Origin: Sulfurimonas sp. SAG-AH-194-C20
Lineage (GTDB): Bacteria; Campylobacterota; Campylobacteria; Campylobacterales; Sulfurimonadaceae
Direction of reading: 5' to 3'
DNA: 64,000 nucleotides
Assembly (NCBI RefSeq): GCF_029215975.1
Contig: NZ_JAEMVD010000001.1
Location: forward strand, 124,001-188,000
The position numbers were made by a program, and so were the translations under genes. Every line of letters begins with the position of its first letter. The stretch's first letter is position 1. Below are positions 7,321 to 16,559 of this stretch, piece after piece. Under the pieces are notes generated by a model, which saw nothing but the letters and a program-made list of their open reading frames with translations, had not been told where the DNA came from and did no database searches.

Positions 7321-8145
7321 TTAGCCAGCTCTCATTTTAAGTAGGGCATTTATATCTATGGCTTCATCATACTTCACAAACGCAGCACTCTTTTTATCTA
7401 TGGCAAACATTGTCATTCTGTCGGCCAACTCATTTCCCTCATACCCTGCATGTGCTTTTATGTGGGAGAGTTGTACATCTTGCTTGATTTCATTGTAAAG
7501 ATAGTAGGCCTTTTTTATGATGTCAAGGTTTTTAATCTCACCACCTTTTTTAGTCCAGCCTTTTTTCTCCCAGCCAATAGCCCACTTGCTGATGCAATCG
7601 ATGGAGTACATGGAGTCACACTTTATGCTAACGTTATTCCCTGCGTTAGTCTCTCGTTGTGCAATAATTAAAGACTCATACAGAGCTCCGAGTTCTGCTG
7701 TGTTGTTAGTTCCCATCGGCTCATAGAGTCCGTACCAAAGTTCAGAGAGTTTATCATCTCTGTAGATTGCCACACCTGAACCAGCTTTTCCAGGGTTTGG
7801 AGTACATCCACCATCGCAGTAGATAGTTACAGCTCCATCAGTTGGGGGAACTTGAATTGCTTGCGTTTGGGGTGCTTCTTGGAGTTCACTTTCTCTATCA
7901 TTTTGTCTAAATTTTTGAAGTGCTTTATAGTTTGTGATGATAGTTTTTCGAGATGTTTTTGCTTTTATATCTCGCAGTAGAACAAAAAGTTCAGCTCTTG
8001 CGTCTGAGAGTTCTTTTGTAAGACTAAGTGCTATAAAGTCATCTTTATTTTCTAAAGTAAGTCCAAGTAAAATGAGCTGTTCTTCATTTAGCTCGCCTTT
8101 TTTATCAACCCCTAGTTCAAGTAGGGCTTCTGTTACAACTTGCAT
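7321..8145 (-). CDS. rnhA: RNase HI family protein with about 100-residue N-terminal extension
   Basis: It degrades the RNA strand of RNA-DNA hybrids. The catalytic domain occupies about residues 105-260. It has the four acidic residues D111 (Y-C-D-G-G), E151 (N-N-T-A-E-L), D177 (K-C-D-S) and D242 (N-E-L-A-D), plus H232 in the flexible loop. Usual stand-alone RNase HI is about 150 residues; here a helical, charged N-terminal region of about 104 residues precedes it. The extension is not a recognised hybrid-binding domain. The start overlaps the upstream stop by one base. The symbol reflects the catalytic family; another RNase H may exist elsewhere in the genome. Confidence 0.85.
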   Translation of the reverse strand: MQVVTEALLELGVDKKGELNEEQLILLGLTLENKDDFIALSLTKELSDARAELFVLLRDIKAKTSRKTIITNYKALQKFRQNDRESELQEAPQTQAIQVPPTDGAVTIYCDGGCTPNPGKAGSGVAIYRDDKLSELWYGLYEPMGTNNTAELGALYESLIIAQRETNAGNNVSIKCDSMYSIDCISKWAIGWEKKGWTKKGGEIKNLDIIKKAYYLYNEIKQDVQLSHIKAHAGYEGNELADRMTMFAIDKKSAAFVKYDEAIDINALLKMRAG

Positions 8146-8681
8146 TAGCCAGTCACTTTAGAGAGGTCAACAGGTGTAAATGTTTTAGCATTGTACTCAT
8201 TGAGTTTGTCTTTTTTATCTAACTTTATAGCCCACTCACGGTACTCAACTCTATCTTCTTTGTACTCCATGATAGGAACAGCTTCTCCACAACTCGTCTC
8301 CACTGCATGGATGTTAAAACGAAAGAAGTTACGAACGATGTTTTTTATCTCCCCAAACTCTTTGGCATAGCCATCAAACTTAGCATCTTCTCTCTCAACT
8401 ATTTCAGCCTTACAAAAAAGTCTGAGTATCTGTGGTTTACCAACAAAAGCATTAAAAACAAGGGTGACTTCTCCACCTGCGTTTGCATCTCTATATGTTC
8501 TGTTTCCACTTCCTGGGTACTGCATAAAAAGAAGAGTGCTCTCATCTAAAACACGGATACTATCGTAACCTTTAGGAGAGAGGTTTACCTCTCCACCTGA
8601 ACAAGATGCAAGATAAAAAAGCTTCTGCTCTTGTATGAAGTCTATGTCCTTTTGTTTTAACACTTTGTACTGCTTACCCAT
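8145..8681 (-). CDS. Pyridoxamine 5'-phosphate oxidase-like flavin protein
   Basis: The protein has 178 residues. The early segment with F-Y-L-A-S-C-S, V-N-L-S-P-K-G, the Y-P-G-S-G-N-R-T-Y-R-D block and the L-R-L-F-C-K-A-E strand fit the PNPOx-like split-barrel family that binds FMN or F420. Members annotated from sequence alone have varied or unknown substrates. It is the first gene of the minus-strand operon that ends with the CARF-like nuclease and WYL regulator. AAAGGG lies seven bases before the ATG. It is divergent from the ATPase pair, with a shared 119-base upstream region. Confidence 0.8.
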   Translation of the reverse strand: MGKQYKVLKQKDIDFIQEQKLFYLASCSGGEVNLSPKGYDSIRVLDESTLLFMQYPGSGNRTYRDANAGGEVTLVFNAFVGKPQILRLFCKAEIVEREDAKFDGYAKEFGEIKNIVRNFFRFNIHAVETSCGEAVPIMEYKEDRVEYREWAIKLDKKDKLNEYNAKTFTPVDLSKVTG

Positions 8682-8739
8682 TTATAGCCCTTTTAATACT
8701 TCTAGTTTCATATTCTACTTTATTTTAGTAACAAAGCTA

Positions 8740-8787
8740 TTGACAACAAATAAGTTGTCAGATATAATGACACCAATAAAGTTGTCA
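8740..8787 (+). promoter_or_regulatory. Consensus sigma-70 promoter with embedded palindromic operator
   Basis: TTGACA (8740-8745) and TATAAT (8763-8768) are both perfect and separated by exactly 17 bases. The perfect inverted repeat TGACAAC-N6-GTTGTCA (8741-8760) covers the -35 box and most of the spacer. A third GTTGTCA lies at 8781-8787, just after the expected start point. A repressor bound to the palindrome would block the promoter. The promoter reads into the ATPase pair. Such a strong -35 is unusual beside the other promoters in this window, which show only a -10. Confidence 0.8.
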
Positions 8788-8800
8788 AAAGGAAATATAG

Positions 8801-9967
8801 ATGAAAAATTGTGTTGGACAAGTTGTACGTGGAAGTGATTTTTGGAATAGAACAACTGAACTTGAAACTATTTGGGATGCTATAGATTCTGGAAGTCATA
8901 TTCTCTTAGTCGCTCCAAGAAGAGTTGGGAAAACTTCTATTATGCATAAGATTAAAGATGAGCCTAAAGATGGTCACATCGTTATCTATATTGATACAGA
9001 ATCAGCAGATACTGAGAATGAGTTTTGGCATAAACTTTTTAATACAATGATGGAAGAAGAGTTCGTAAATAAGCTAATGTCTAAGTCAAAAGTTCTATAT
9101 GAAAAATTGACAAACATTAAAATAATAAAGGTTTCTGTATCCGGTGTAGAGTTTGGGGATGGTGAGACTCTTGATTATTCTATTGCATTTGAGAGCTTAG
9201 TAAGAGATTTAGAAATAGATAAAAAACTTATTATTATGATAGATGAATTTGCCCAGACTATTGAAAATATTATAAAATATGAAGATGTGAAAAATGCAAA
9301 CTCACTTTTAAAAGCTCATCGTGCATTGAGACAAAATCCAAAAGTATCAGAGAAAGTGACTTTTATCTATGCGGGTTCTATAGGTTTAGAGAGTGTTGTA
9401 TCTAAAATAAGTGCTATTAAAATCATCAATGATTTAAATAGTATAAAAGTACTTCCATTATCTAAATCCGAAGCTTTTAAGTTTGTTAGTGCATTATGTT
9501 CTAGTGTAAAAATAATTTTAGAAGAAAATGTAATTCACTATCTTTTAGAAAAAATAGAATGGTTAATACCTTTTTATATTCAATTACTAATTCAAGAGTT
9601 AAAAACACTCTCACGAATAGATATAAGTTGCCCACTTGACAGTACAATGGTAGATGAAGCTATGGATAAGGCTTTAGAACACAGAAATTATTTCGAGTCT
9701 TGGCAAACTAAACTAAGAGAATCATTTTCAAAAGAGGAGTATCTTTTTGCTAAAGATGTTTTAAATATTATGTCCCAAGAGAGCACAATGCAATCATCTC
9801 AAATAATTAATATTGGGGCTAAACACTCTCTTGATGAAGATGAAGCAAAAGATATGATTCGTACTCTTGTTTACGATGGTTATATTAATAACAATGAGGA
9901 CAATAAAGTCTATAGATACAACTCTCCAATACTAAGACAATGGTGGAATAAAAATGTTGCAAACTAG
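8801..9967 (+). CDS. AAA/STAND-type ATPase, first of a coupled pair
   Basis: The protein has 388 residues. V-R-G-x-D-F-W-N-R-x-x-E leads into a Walker A motif (A38-P-R-R-V-G-K-T-S46). A Walker B-like I-I-M-I-D-E-F strand follows near residue 140, and the C-terminus looks like a winged helix (about 310-385). This is the archaeal-type ATPase_2-like family. AAAGGA lies about nine bases before the ATG. Its end overlaps the next gene by 14 bases. Such ATPases often act as molecular switches, and some STAND relatives are anti-phage sensors, but no effector domain is seen here. Function unknown. Confidence 0.75.
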   Translation: MKNCVGQVVRGSDFWNRTTELETIWDAIDSGSHILLVAPRRVGKTSIMHKIKDEPKDGHIVIYIDTESADTENEFWHKLFNTMMEEEFVNKLMSKSKVLYEKLTNIKIIKVSVSGVEFGDGETLDYSIAFESLVRDLEIDKKLIIMIDEFAQTIENIIKYEDVKNANSLLKAHRALRQNPKVSEKVTFIYAGSIGLESVVSKISAIKIINDLNSIKVLPLSKSEAFKFVSALCSSVKIILEENVIHYLLEKIEWLIPFYIQLLIQELKTLSRIDISCPLDSTMVDEAMDKALEHRNYFESWQTKLRESFSKEEYLFAKDVLNIMSQESTMQSSQIINIGAKHSLDEDEAKDMIRTLVYDGYINNNEDNKVYRYNSPILRQWWNKNVAN

Positions 9968-11972
9968 TTATAGTAGGTATAAATATACTCCTGATGAAAT
10001 GAGTGAGGATGAATTTTTAAACAGGTTTGTAGTTCGTGCAGATATATTTCAAGATATATTTCAAGATATAAAATCATCTGATGATACTAATACAAATCAG
10101 CACTATATACTCATAGGTCAACGCGGTCAAGGTAAAACAACTCTTCTGAGAAAACTGCATATAGAAGTGAAAAATGATAAAAAGTTATCAAAGTTTTTAC
10201 TTCCTATAAAGTTTGCAGAAGAGCAGTATCAGATCCGTTCTTTATGTAGACTTTGGGAAGAAGTGGCTGAGTACCTACAAACATTTTATGAGGATGAGTT
10301 TGCTACTGTACTTGATGATATGGAGAAGCATTTTGAAGATGAAGACTATTATTTAAAATGTTTTTCTTATTTAGAGTCTGTTGTAAAAACTAAAGGGAAA
10401 AAGCTTCTTTTACTCATAGATAATATTGATGAACTTATAGGCAAACTGAGTGAAAAAGAGCAGAGACAACTTAGAGAGATACTCATAAGTTCTAATATAT
10501 TTCGTATAGTTGGTGGCTCAACTAAGATGCTTGAACATCAGCATGACTACTCAAAAGCATTTTACGAGTACTTTAAAATCATAAAGCTGAAAAGTCTCAA
10601 TGCTAAGGAGAGTAGAGAGTTTCTTCTGAGTATCGCAAAAGAGGAACAAAAAGAGCAAATACAAAGTGTCATAAAAAATTCTCCAGCTAGAATAGAAACA
10701 CTCAGACGCATAACGGGAGGAGTCCCTAGAACATTAGTGATGCTTTTTGATATATTTCTCGATGAAGAGGGTAGTGCTTTTGATGATTTACTAAAAATTC
10801 TTGATGAGGCTACACCTCTTTATAAGCACCGAATGGATGACTTGCCCCCAGCACTTCAAGAGATAGTACATACCATCGCTATAAACTGGGATGGTATGCT
10901 AACAGGTGAGATAGCAAAAAAACTGAGAATGGAGAGTAAGTTAGTTTCCGCACAACTGAAAAAACTTGAAAAGTATGAGATAGTTGAGTCTGAGTCTATC
11001 GGTAAAAATAAAATATATAAGATAAAAGAGAGATTTTTTAACATCTGGTATCTTATGCGTTTTGGAAGAAAAAAAGATAGACAGAGAGTTGAGTGGCTTG
11101 TTAAGTTCTTGGAGTCTTGGTGTACTAAAGAAGAATTAGAAGAAAGGGATGCTAAATTTATTGATAGAGTTAAAAAAGGTGAGCTTAGTTCTTCTTTTGC
11201 TTATACTATGGCTGAAACTTATTGCTATCTAGATATTGATACAGCAATTGGGGCAAATGTTAAATCAGAAGTAGCAAAATTATTGAATACTAATTCTTCT
11301 AATTTAGGTAACCACCTCTCCTTGTCAAACGAAGAATTAATAAATAAAGCAATTCTATTGCAAAAGTCTGGGGCAATAGATATCGCACTAACTACATTAC
11401 TTAAATCTAATAAAAGGACGAAAGAAATTCTCTTGTTTATTGGATTACTTTTTGCACAAAAAGGGGAGTTTTTAAAGGCTGAAAAACCTTTATTGCAAGC
11501 TATAAAGAAAAAGTCTCATAGAGCAGTATATTATTTAGCGAAGATATATTTTATACAGAATATAAATTTGAGTATGTCTTTGATAATGATAGATGAAGCA
11601 TACAAAAAATCAAGAAACGCTAATAATACACTATTATTTTCTCTATTACTATTGTGGAATGAAGATTTTACACAAAGTTATGATGAGTATGCTGAATATC
11701 TTATTTATCCTGGTGCTGCAGGAACAAAAGATAATAATACCATTTATTTCACTCTCTTAATCTCAAAAGGACAACACTACCAAGCTAAAAAGTTCCTAGA
11801 GATGAAAGAGTATCAATTAAAAGAAAGATACAAACCAATTTGGTATGCTCTTATGACTCTTATGCAAGATGAGTTTCCTCATGAGATTAAAAAGATGGGA
11901 AGTGAACTTCAAGAGAGTGTCGATGAAGTTCTCAAAGAGATAGAGGTTTATAAAGAAAAGTATGCAATTTAA
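9954..11972 (+). CDS. ATPase with winged helix and TPR-like C-terminus, second of the pair
   Basis: The protein has 672 residues. Walker A G-Q-R-G-Q-G-K-T-T lies at about 55-63 and a Walker B-like L-L-L-L-I-D-N-I-D-E near 157-166. A MarR-like winged helix occupies about 305-355, and helical repeats resembling TPRs run from about 450 to 640. The two-ATPase arrangement and 14-base overlap suggest the products work together. The winged helix makes DNA binding possible, and this protein could be the one acting at the palindrome upstream; that is inference. An in-frame I-F-Q-D tandem repeat (10041-10070) lies near the N-terminus. The gene ends four bases into the convergent NAT gene. Confidence 0.75.
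   Translation: MLQTSYSRYKYTPDEMSEDEFLNRFVVRADIFQDIFQDIKSSDDTNTNQHYILIGQRGQGKTTLLRKLHIEVKNDKKLSKFLLPIKFAEEQYQIRSLCRLWEEVAEYLQTFYEDEFATVLDDMEKHFEDEDYYLKCFSYLESVVKTKGKKLLLLIDNIDELIGKLSEKEQRQLREILISSNIFRIVGGSTKMLEHQHDYSKAFYEYFKIIKLKSLNAKESREFLLSIAKEEQKEQIQSVIKNSPARIETLRRITGGVPRTLVMLFDIFLDEEGSAFDDLLKILDEATPLYKHRMDDLPPALQEIVHTIAINWDGMLTGEIAKKLRMESKLVSAQLKKLEKYEIVESESIGKNKIYKIKERFFNIWYLMRFGRKKDRQRVEWLVKFLESWCTKEELEERDAKFIDRVKKGELSSSFAYTMAETYCYLDIDTAIGANVKSEVAKLLNTNSSNLGNHLSLSNEELINKAILLQKSGAIDIALTTLLKSNKRTKEILLFIGLLFAQKGEFLKAEKPLLQAIKKKSHRAVYYLAKIYFIQNINLSMSLIMIDEAYKKSRNANNTLLFSLLLLWNEDFTQSYDEYAEYLIYPGAAGTKDNNTIYFTLLISKGQHYQAKKFLEMKEYQLKERYKPIWYALMTLMQDEFPHEIKKMGSELQESVDEVLKEIEVYKEKYAI
10041..10070 (+). 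repeat. 12-base tandem repeat inside ATPase gene
   Basis: The 12-base unit GATATATTTCAA is present twice, followed by a partial third copy, and encodes I-F-Q-D twice. It keeps the frame and probably arose by replication slippage. Confidence 0.7.
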
Positions 11973-12766
11973 TTTATACGAAGCCCTTTGTTAAATACGA
12001 TTTGTGCTTCTTCATTATTAAGCATAATAGAAAATACATCTTGAAATAATTTTTGTAATTTGGATGAAGAACTTATCTCTTTTATCTCGTTAGAATTTTT
12101 CTTTATTATATGATATTTATTGTTTTTAAAGGAGAGTGTCTCATCTTGATGTTGTAGTGAAATGACAGCATTGTTAACAAACGCAGCATCTTTATAGTTT
12201 GAAGAGTAGAAGTTTCCCATGATACAATCAGCTTCAGAGTAGGTCTGCAAATCAAACATATAAAGTGTAAGTAATCCATCTGGAGTTTGTATTCTAAGAG
12301 AAAGTGTTTTATCATTATTTTTTTCTATAATGTAAGAGTTGTTTAGTGTACTAGAGGAGATACTTAAAGGCTTGTTTGGACAGATAAATCCAAAACCAAC
12401 ATCAACAAGGTAGAGTTCATCTTCAAAACTCAAGAGTGTTACTCGATGGGTTTTAGCTACATCAATCTTTTCATTTGTAAGTAAAACTTTTCCTACTACA
12501 AACAAAACATCAAACCCAAGTTCATTAAGTACTTCATAAAAAAGTTTGTTATGCTCAAAGCAATATCCACCTCTGTTTTCTTGTACTATTTTTTTGAAAA
12601 TGTCATTTAACTCTAAGGAAATTTCCTCACCTAGTAAAACAGCGATATTGTTAAAACTAAAGTGTGATAAATGTTTTTTTTGCAGTAACTCAATAAATTC
12701 AAGAGTATGCCCTGTCTTTTGTATATCGAGTGCATCGAGGTAGAATTTTAAGTCATTTTTATTCAT
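11969..12766 (-). CDS. nat: Arylamine N-acetyltransferase
   Basis: It transfers acetyl or another acyl group from CoA to arylamines or related amines through a cysteine. The 265 residues contain the family's triad: C69 in R-G-G-Y-C-F-E, H107 in K-T-H-R-V, and D122 in V-D-V-G-F-G. These are also the positions used for well-studied bacterial NATs. Length is normal. It lies ten bases after the ABC exporter gene on the same strand, so the two may be cotranscribed, and it is convergent with the ATPase pair, with a four-base overlap. The physiological substrate is not evident. Confidence 0.92.
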   Translation of the reverse strand: MNKNDLKFYLDALDIQKTGHTLEFIELLQKKHLSHFSFNNIAVLLGEEISLELNDIFKKIVQENRGGYCFEHNKLFYEVLNELGFDVLFVVGKVLLTNEKIDVAKTHRVTLLSFEDELYLVDVGFGFICPNKPLSISSSTLNNSYIIEKNNDKTLSLRIQTPDGLLTLYMFDLQTYSEADCIMGNFYSSNYKDAAFVNNAVISLQHQDETLSFKNNKYHIIKKNSNEIKEISSSSKLQKLFQDVFSIMLNNEEAQIVFNKGLRIN

Positions 12767-12775
12767 TTTTTGCCT

Positions 12776-14542
12776 TTAAATCAACTGTTTTCGGACAAAC
12801 TCTTTGTAATGTCCCTCTTCATTTTCTAGTTCTGCATGAGTTCCACTTTGTACAAGTTTTCCCTCTTCTAAAACATAAATCTGATTTGCATTTTTTACAG
12901 TTGAGAGACGATGTGCGATAGTGATAACTGTTTTCTCTGCAAGTATCTGCTCTAGTGCCATTTGAAGTTTCATCTCTGTGTGAACATCTAGGGCAGAGGT
13001 GGACTCATCGAAGATAACCACACTAGGATTAGCGATAATCATTCGTGCTATGCTTAGTCGTTGTCTCTGTCCACCTGAGAGCCTAACCCCATGGTGTCCG
13101 ACTATCGTGTCAAGTCCATCATCCATTTTCTCTATCATCTCTAAGAGTTGAGCGATGTGAAGTGCTTTGTGAATCTGCTCATCACTTATGCTCTCATCCC
13201 CCATAGTGATGTTAAAACGCAGACTAGAGTTAAAGAGTATGGGCATCTGTAAAACGAGGTATATTTTCTCTCTTAGTGAGCTTTTATTTAGCTTCTCTGT
13301 TTGGATATTGTTGTAGTAAATTTCACCAGCACACTTCTCATAAAAGCCAGATATAACTTGTGCAAGGGTTGTTTTTCCACTTCCACTCGCTCCGATAAGG
13401 GCTATTTTACATCCTTGAGGGATACTTAGCGAGATATTTTGAAGTGTGTTTTTCCCATTTCCATAAGAAAAGTCTACATCTTTTAGAGAGATATTGACTG
13501 CATTTGTATCTAAGGTCTGTGTTCCACTCTTTTCAGTTTTTAGACTAAGTATCTTATTTATTCGCTCTAACGCAGACATAGCAGAGGAGTAAGAGTACTG
13601 AAATCCTAGTAAGTCTTGAACTGGTGTCATGATAAACCAGATGTAACCAAACATGGCAAACATCATCCCAATACTCAAATCACTATAAACTACTAGAAGT
13701 AGTCCACTCGCACGAAGTATCTCAAACATGATGAGAAAGATAGTGTATGAAAGTCGCTCATAAGCTACATTTTTATAACCGTATTCGTTTGAAGTTATTT
13801 GGATTTTATCGGCTAGTTTTATGGCTCGTGAGAAGAAAAAGTGTTCTTGATTACTCGCTTTTATCTGCCCAAAAAGTTCTAGCGACTCGCCCACATCTTC
13901 TTGAAAATCAGAAATAGCACTATTTTCTGCTTTTTTGAGCCCACCCACTCTTTTAGACATCTTTTTACTCAGAAGCATTATGAGAGGTTGAATGACAAGT
14001 ATCATAAGCCCTAAAATAGGGTCGATGCTTAGCATAACAAGAGCAATCGCTAAAAGAGTTAAAACAGAAGAGACCACTTTACTCACTGCGGTGATGATAA
14101 AACCATCTAAGGTGTTTACATCGGTGACAAGGTTTGAAGTGATGGCACCACTTCCTATGGTTTCATACTCATTCATAGAGGTGATTTGAAGGTGGTTTAT
14201 AAGTCGCTCTCTAATCATAAATGTAACATACTTTGAGATATGAGTGAATATTTTAGTCAAGATAACAGTGAAAATGTAGTAGATAAATCGCAGGGCAATA
14301 ACCACTAAAGCCACTATAAGTATGTAGTTAAACGCAGAGGTAGAACCAAGTAGAGAGTTTATAGTCTCAACAAAAATTCCAGGTTTATTTAGTAGAACTT
14401 CATCTACCATAACTGGAAGCATAAGGGGAATAGGAACACTTACTAAAATAGCAAAAAGTGTTACTATTTGCCCATAAATGAGGATTCTTTTTTTCTTTAA
14501 AATAAGGGCGAAAATTGTTTTTATAGTTATCTTATTATTCAT
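12776..14542 (-). CDS. ABC exporter, fused permease and ATPase (MsbA-like)
   Basis: It is a half-size exporter in the inner membrane, expected to act as a homodimer. The 588 residues carry a six-helix transmembrane domain (about 15-315). The ATPase domain follows, with Walker A G-A-S-G-S-G-K-T-T, the signature L-S-G-G-Q-R-Q-R, Walker B V-V-I-F-D-E-S-T and the H-loop A-H-R-L-S. Family members export lipids, peptides or drugs, and the sequence does not tell which. YceI lies 16 bases upstream and NAT downstream on the same strand. Confidence 0.93.
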   Translation of the reverse strand: MNNKITIKTIFALILKKKRILIYGQIVTLFAILVSVPIPLMLPVMVDEVLLNKPGIFVETINSLLGSTSAFNYILIVALVVIALRFIYYIFTVILTKIFTHISKYVTFMIRERLINHLQITSMNEYETIGSGAITSNLVTDVNTLDGFIITAVSKVVSSVLTLLAIALVMLSIDPILGLMILVIQPLIMLLSKKMSKRVGGLKKAENSAISDFQEDVGESLELFGQIKASNQEHFFFSRAIKLADKIQITSNEYGYKNVAYERLSYTIFLIMFEILRASGLLLVVYSDLSIGMMFAMFGYIWFIMTPVQDLLGFQYSYSSAMSALERINKILSLKTEKSGTQTLDTNAVNISLKDVDFSYGNGKNTLQNISLSIPQGCKIALIGASGSGKTTLAQVISGFYEKCAGEIYYNNIQTEKLNKSSLREKIYLVLQMPILFNSSLRFNITMGDESISDEQIHKALHIAQLLEMIEKMDDGLDTIVGHHGVRLSGGQRQRLSIARMIIANPSVVIFDESTSALDVHTEMKLQMALEQILAEKTVITIAHRLSTVKNANQIYVLEEGKLVQSGTHAELENEEGHYKEFVRKQLI

Positions 14543-14558
14543 AAGAGAATTATATCTC

Positions 14559-15122
14559 TTATTTTGTTTTTACAAACCTAATTTTTGCACCTATTTCTAT
14601 GCTCTCTTTCGCTTTTTTGATAAAACCTCCAAGAGTGGGTGGCGCAATTTCAAAGTCTATGTATTTGACTTTTAATTTCCCTTCGTATGTAATAGAGTCA
14701 TTTATATATGTTTTTATAACTGCTACTGTTATGGTTTTTATAACTGAATTTACTTCAAGGGTTCCTACTAAAAAGAGCTGTCCTTTTATAACTTCTGTAT
14801 TATGAATGCGAAAAGTGATGTTAGGATTTATCTCATAGCCTACAATACTCATAACATCATCATCTCGCATACCATTTTGACTATCAAAATCTTTGATATT
14901 TATGATAATTTCCCCATTTATAAGTCTATTATCCTCTACCTGTATCTTACCTTGAACACTCTGGTTTATGCTGAGAATAGAGTTGTCTATAAAGAAAAAA
15001 ACATCAGCGAGAGCTTTGTAGTAAACAGTAGAGTTTTTTGTATCTACTGTATATGTTTGTTGTGCTTGAAGTGAACTTGTGAAAAATAGTAATGTGCTGA
15101 GTGCAGTAAAAAAATATTTCAT
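14559..15122 (-). CDS. YceI-family periplasmic lipid-binding-like protein
   Basis: The protein has 187 residues with a signal peptide (cleavage likely after S-L-Q-A, about residue 20). The rest reads as the YceI beta-barrel: Y-T-V-D at the start, an alternating strand pattern, and the late G-x-L-x-V-K-Y-I-D-F segment. YceI proteins bind isoprenoid-type lipids in the periplasm. It is followed on the same strand by the ABC exporter. Confidence 0.85.
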   Translation of the reverse strand: MKYFFTALSTLLFFTSSLQAQQTYTVDTKNSTVYYKALADVFFFIDNSILSINQSVQGKIQVEDNRLINGEIIINIKDFDSQNGMRDDDVMSIVGYEINPNITFRIHNTEVIKGQLFLVGTLEVNSVIKTITVAVIKTYINDSITYEGKLKVKYIDFEIAPPTLGGFIKKAKESIEIGAKIRFVKTK

Positions 15123-15164
15123 ATAGTTTTTCCTAATATTTGTTTAGAGTAATCATAACAAAAA

Positions 15165-16559
15165 TTAGGCTAATGAGTTAGCCCTGATTGAATTTTTTAT
15201 ACGAAGTAATGTTTCTTCTTTACCAATTACAGCCATAATTACATCTATATTTGGTCCACCCATCTTTCCTAGAAGTGCAACACGAAGAGGCATCCCTATC
15301 TTACCAAAGCCTATCTCCATCTCACTTACAACTTCTTCCATAAGTGAGTGATAATCACTTGGAAGGTGCAACTCATCTGCATTTGAGAGTTTTGTACTGT
15401 AAGCCTCAAGCACATCAAAAGCATCACCTTTAAAAGCTTTTTTTATAGCTTTTTCATCAAAAGAGCTAGGTGTTGTAACGATTTCTTCTACAAGTGTTGC
15501 TAACTCTTTTAAAGTTTTTGCACGCTCTTTAAGTGCATCTAAAAGAATCTCTTTTTTATCATGAGAAGTGAGTACTATGTCGTAAGCTGTGAGCAGTTCT
15601 GCTAGCTCTGCGTTTGGTGTGTTCTTAATGTAGTGAGAGTTTAACCAGTCTAATTTTTCAGTATTGTAAATACTCGCTGATTTGTTGATGTCTTTAGGAT
15701 TAAACAGCTCTATCATTTCTTGCATTGAAAAGATTTCTTGGTCACCATGAGACCAACCTAAACGCACAAGAAAGTTAAGTAAAGCAGCTGGTGTATAACC
15801 CATCTCTTTATAATCCATAACATCAGTAGCACCATCGCGTTTAGAGAGTTTTTTGCCGCTTGAGTTGTGAATCATAGGAACATGATAAAACGCAGGGATT
15901 TTAAAGCCTAAGGCCTCATATACAACTATCTGTTTTGGAGTGTTTGAGAGGTGGTCATCTCCACGGATAACTTCGTTAATGCCCATAAGGTAATCATCTA
16001 TCGCGACTACAAAGTTATAAGTTGGTGCACCATCCCCACGAGCTATAACAAAGTCATCTAAAATGTCTTCGGCTTGAAAACTAATAGTCCCTTTAACGCC
16101 ATCTTGAACTAAAATCTCACCAGTTAAAGGAGCTTTTATGCGGATAACAGGTGCTACACCCTCAGGAGGAGTTCCACTAAAGTCACGGTAACGACCATCA
16201 TACATAGTACGTTGTTTATTTGCCATCTGTGTTTCACGAAGCTCTGTAAGCTCTTCTTTTGACATATAACACTTGTATGCTTTGCCCTCATCAAGAAGTT
16301 GTTTGATATACTTTGCATAAATCTCATCGCGTTGGCTCTGGTAAGTTATTTCACCATCAGCCTCAAGACCTAGCCACTCAAATGCTTTTAAAATTGCCTG
16401 AGTTGCTTCCTCAGAGTTTCTTGCTTTATCTGTGTCTTCTATGCGAAGAACAAACTTACCACCACGGTTTTTAGCCCAAAGGTAAGAAAAAAGTGCGGTT
16501 CTGAGACCACCGATGTGTAAGTATCCAGTAGGGGAAGGGGCAAAACGAGTGACAGTCAT
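15165..16559 (-). CDS. gltX: Glutamyl-tRNA synthetase
   Basis: It charges tRNA with glutamate. The 464 residues have the class I signatures: the HIGH-type motif (P-T-G-Y-L-H-I-G-G) at the start and the KMSKS-type K-L-S-K-R-D-G near residue 240. A helical anticodon-binding domain follows. Length is normal. Campylobacterota usually carry two GltX paralogues, one of which may act on tRNA-Gln, so this copy may be either. Confidence 0.95.
   Translation of the reverse strand: MTVTRFAPSPTGYLHIGGLRTALFSYLWAKNRGGKFVLRIEDTDKARNSEEATQAILKAFEWLGLEADGEITYQSQRDEIYAKYIKQLLDEGKAYKCYMSKEELTELRETQMANKQRTMYDGRYRDFSGTPPEGVAPVIRIKAPLTGEILVQDGVKGTISFQAEDILDDFVIARGDGAPTYNFVVAIDDYLMGINEVIRGDDHLSNTPKQIVVYEALGFKIPAFYHVPMIHNSSGKKLSKRDGATDVMDYKEMGYTPAALLNFLVRLGWSHGDQEIFSMQEMIELFNPKDINKSASIYNTEKLDWLNSHYIKNTPNAELAELLTAYDIVLTSHDKKEILLDALKERAKTLKELATLVEEIVTTPSSFDEKAIKKAFKGDAFDVLEAYSTKLSNADELHLPSDYHSLMEEVVSEMEIGFGKIGMPLRVALLGKMGGPNIDVIMAVIGKEETLLRIKNSIRANSLA

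Noticed and set aside
1072-11972. Prophage or transposon carrying the left-hand island
   Set aside because: No integrase, transposase, tRNA end or flanking direct repeat is visible; the island label rests on gene content only.
1072-12766. CD-NTase (cGAS-like) gene to complete a CBASS operon
   Set aside because: No protein in the region shows the G-S-x-x-x-G-T/D-x-D nucleotidyltransferase pattern.
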